Shown here piece by piece: positions 63,846-64,000 of a stretch of 64,000 nucleotides of DNA. How positions within the stretch are numbered: the stretch's first letter is position 1; every line of letters begins with the position of its first letter. The notes below the pieces were generated by a model, which saw only the letters and a list, made by a program, of their open reading frames with translations, made no database searches and was not told the DNA's origin. The stretch is taken from NCBI RefSeq assembly GCF_000348785.1, contig NC_020520.1, positions 4,030,001-4,094,000 on the forward strand, written 5' to 3'. Made by a program: the position numbers and the translations under genes. The DNA is from Ilumatobacter coccineus YM16-304 (GTDB lineage Bacteria > Actinomycetota > Acidimicrobiia > Acidimicrobiales > Ilumatobacteraceae).

Positions 63846-64000
63846 ATGACCGACGCCGCTGCCCCGTCCTCGCGCACCACCGTCCGCCGCGGCGCCAACC
63901 GAGCCGTGTACGAGATGGAGCGCGTTCGCTCCATTCTCGACGCAGGCGTGATCGCCCACGTCGGCGTCACCACCGACGACGGACCGATCGTGCTGCCGAT
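63846..64000 (+). CDS. Pyridoxamine-5'-phosphate-oxidase-like flavin-binding protein (3' end outside window)
   Basis: Only the first ~51 residues are in the window. RGANRAVYEMERVRSILDAG and IAHVGVTTDDGPIVLP match the N-terminus of the Pyridox_oxase_2/flavin-nucleotide-binding family, which bind FMN or F420. The gene starts 108 bases from the divergent DoxX gene. The rest, and therefore the exact subfamily, cannot be seen. Confidence 0.75.
   Translation, partial: MTDAAAPSSRTTVRRGANRAVYEMERVRSILDAGVIAHVGVTTDDGPIVLP

Overview
The window comes from a high-GC Gram-positive actinobacterium. The best guess is a member of the Acidimicrobiia, close to marine Ilumatobacter-type bacteria. The reasons are the very GC-rich coding sequence, Thr/Pro-rich secreted lipoproteins, an LLM/F420-type oxidoreductase, an iniBAC-like dynamin locus and a small B12-binding mutase subunit. 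The placement is inference; there is no rRNA or other phylogenetic marker. No tRNA, rRNA, prophage, transposase or CRISPR array is visible. Almost all of the sequence is coding and no gap between genes exceeds 300 bases.

Region by region: (1) 1-4283: the end of a secreted protein, a large ATP-binding LuxR regulator and an IclR regulator. (2) 4513-9718: a corrinoid/one-carbon operon (corrinoid protein, DUF1638 fused to a virulence-factor-like domain, methyl-THF:corrinoid methyltransferase, ferredoxin-ASKHA corrinoid activator). It has no substrate:corrinoid methyltransferase in the window. (3) 9856-21244: a secreted protein with 14 RCC1-like repeats, a family 2 glycosyltransferase, a Bcr/CflA-type exporter, a redoxin gene with an in-frame TGA that is very probably selenocysteine, an FHA protein, a family 3 glycosidase lipoprotein and an LLM oxidoreductase. 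(4) 21414-32312: an envelope-stress-like locus with an IniR-like regulator, an acidic IniB-like repeat protein, two dynamin-like GTPases (IniA- and IniC-like), a second acidic protein, and a membrane-spanning Hsp70 with an outer BON-like domain. (5) 32328-44457: a frameshifted double GNAT gene, a quinone oxidoreductase, a complete Opp-type ABC transporter including an OppC-OppD fusion, and a catabolic operon (two amidohydrolases, an ABM monooxygenase, a semialdehyde dehydrogenase). (6) 44510-55513: PspC, a PlsC acyltransferase, a DUF1295 protein, a nitroreductase, several secreted or cell-wall proteins, a potassium channel and an epoxide-hydrolase-like enzyme. (7) 55621-64000: sucD-sucC, a B12-binding mutase subunit, a flavodoxin, a STAND-type ATPase with paired operator-like palindromes, PcrA helicase, DoxX, and the start of a PNPOx-like gene.

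The points most worth following are the candidate selenoprotein at 16288-17298, whose UGA is followed at the right distance by a perfect 8-bp hairpin, and the IniR/IniB/IniA/IniC/transmembrane-Hsp70 locus. A third is a set of intergenic palindromic repeats: 36-bp tandem units at two loci, a 37-bp palindrome present in two identical copies, a 37-bp tandem pair and a 60-bp tandem set.
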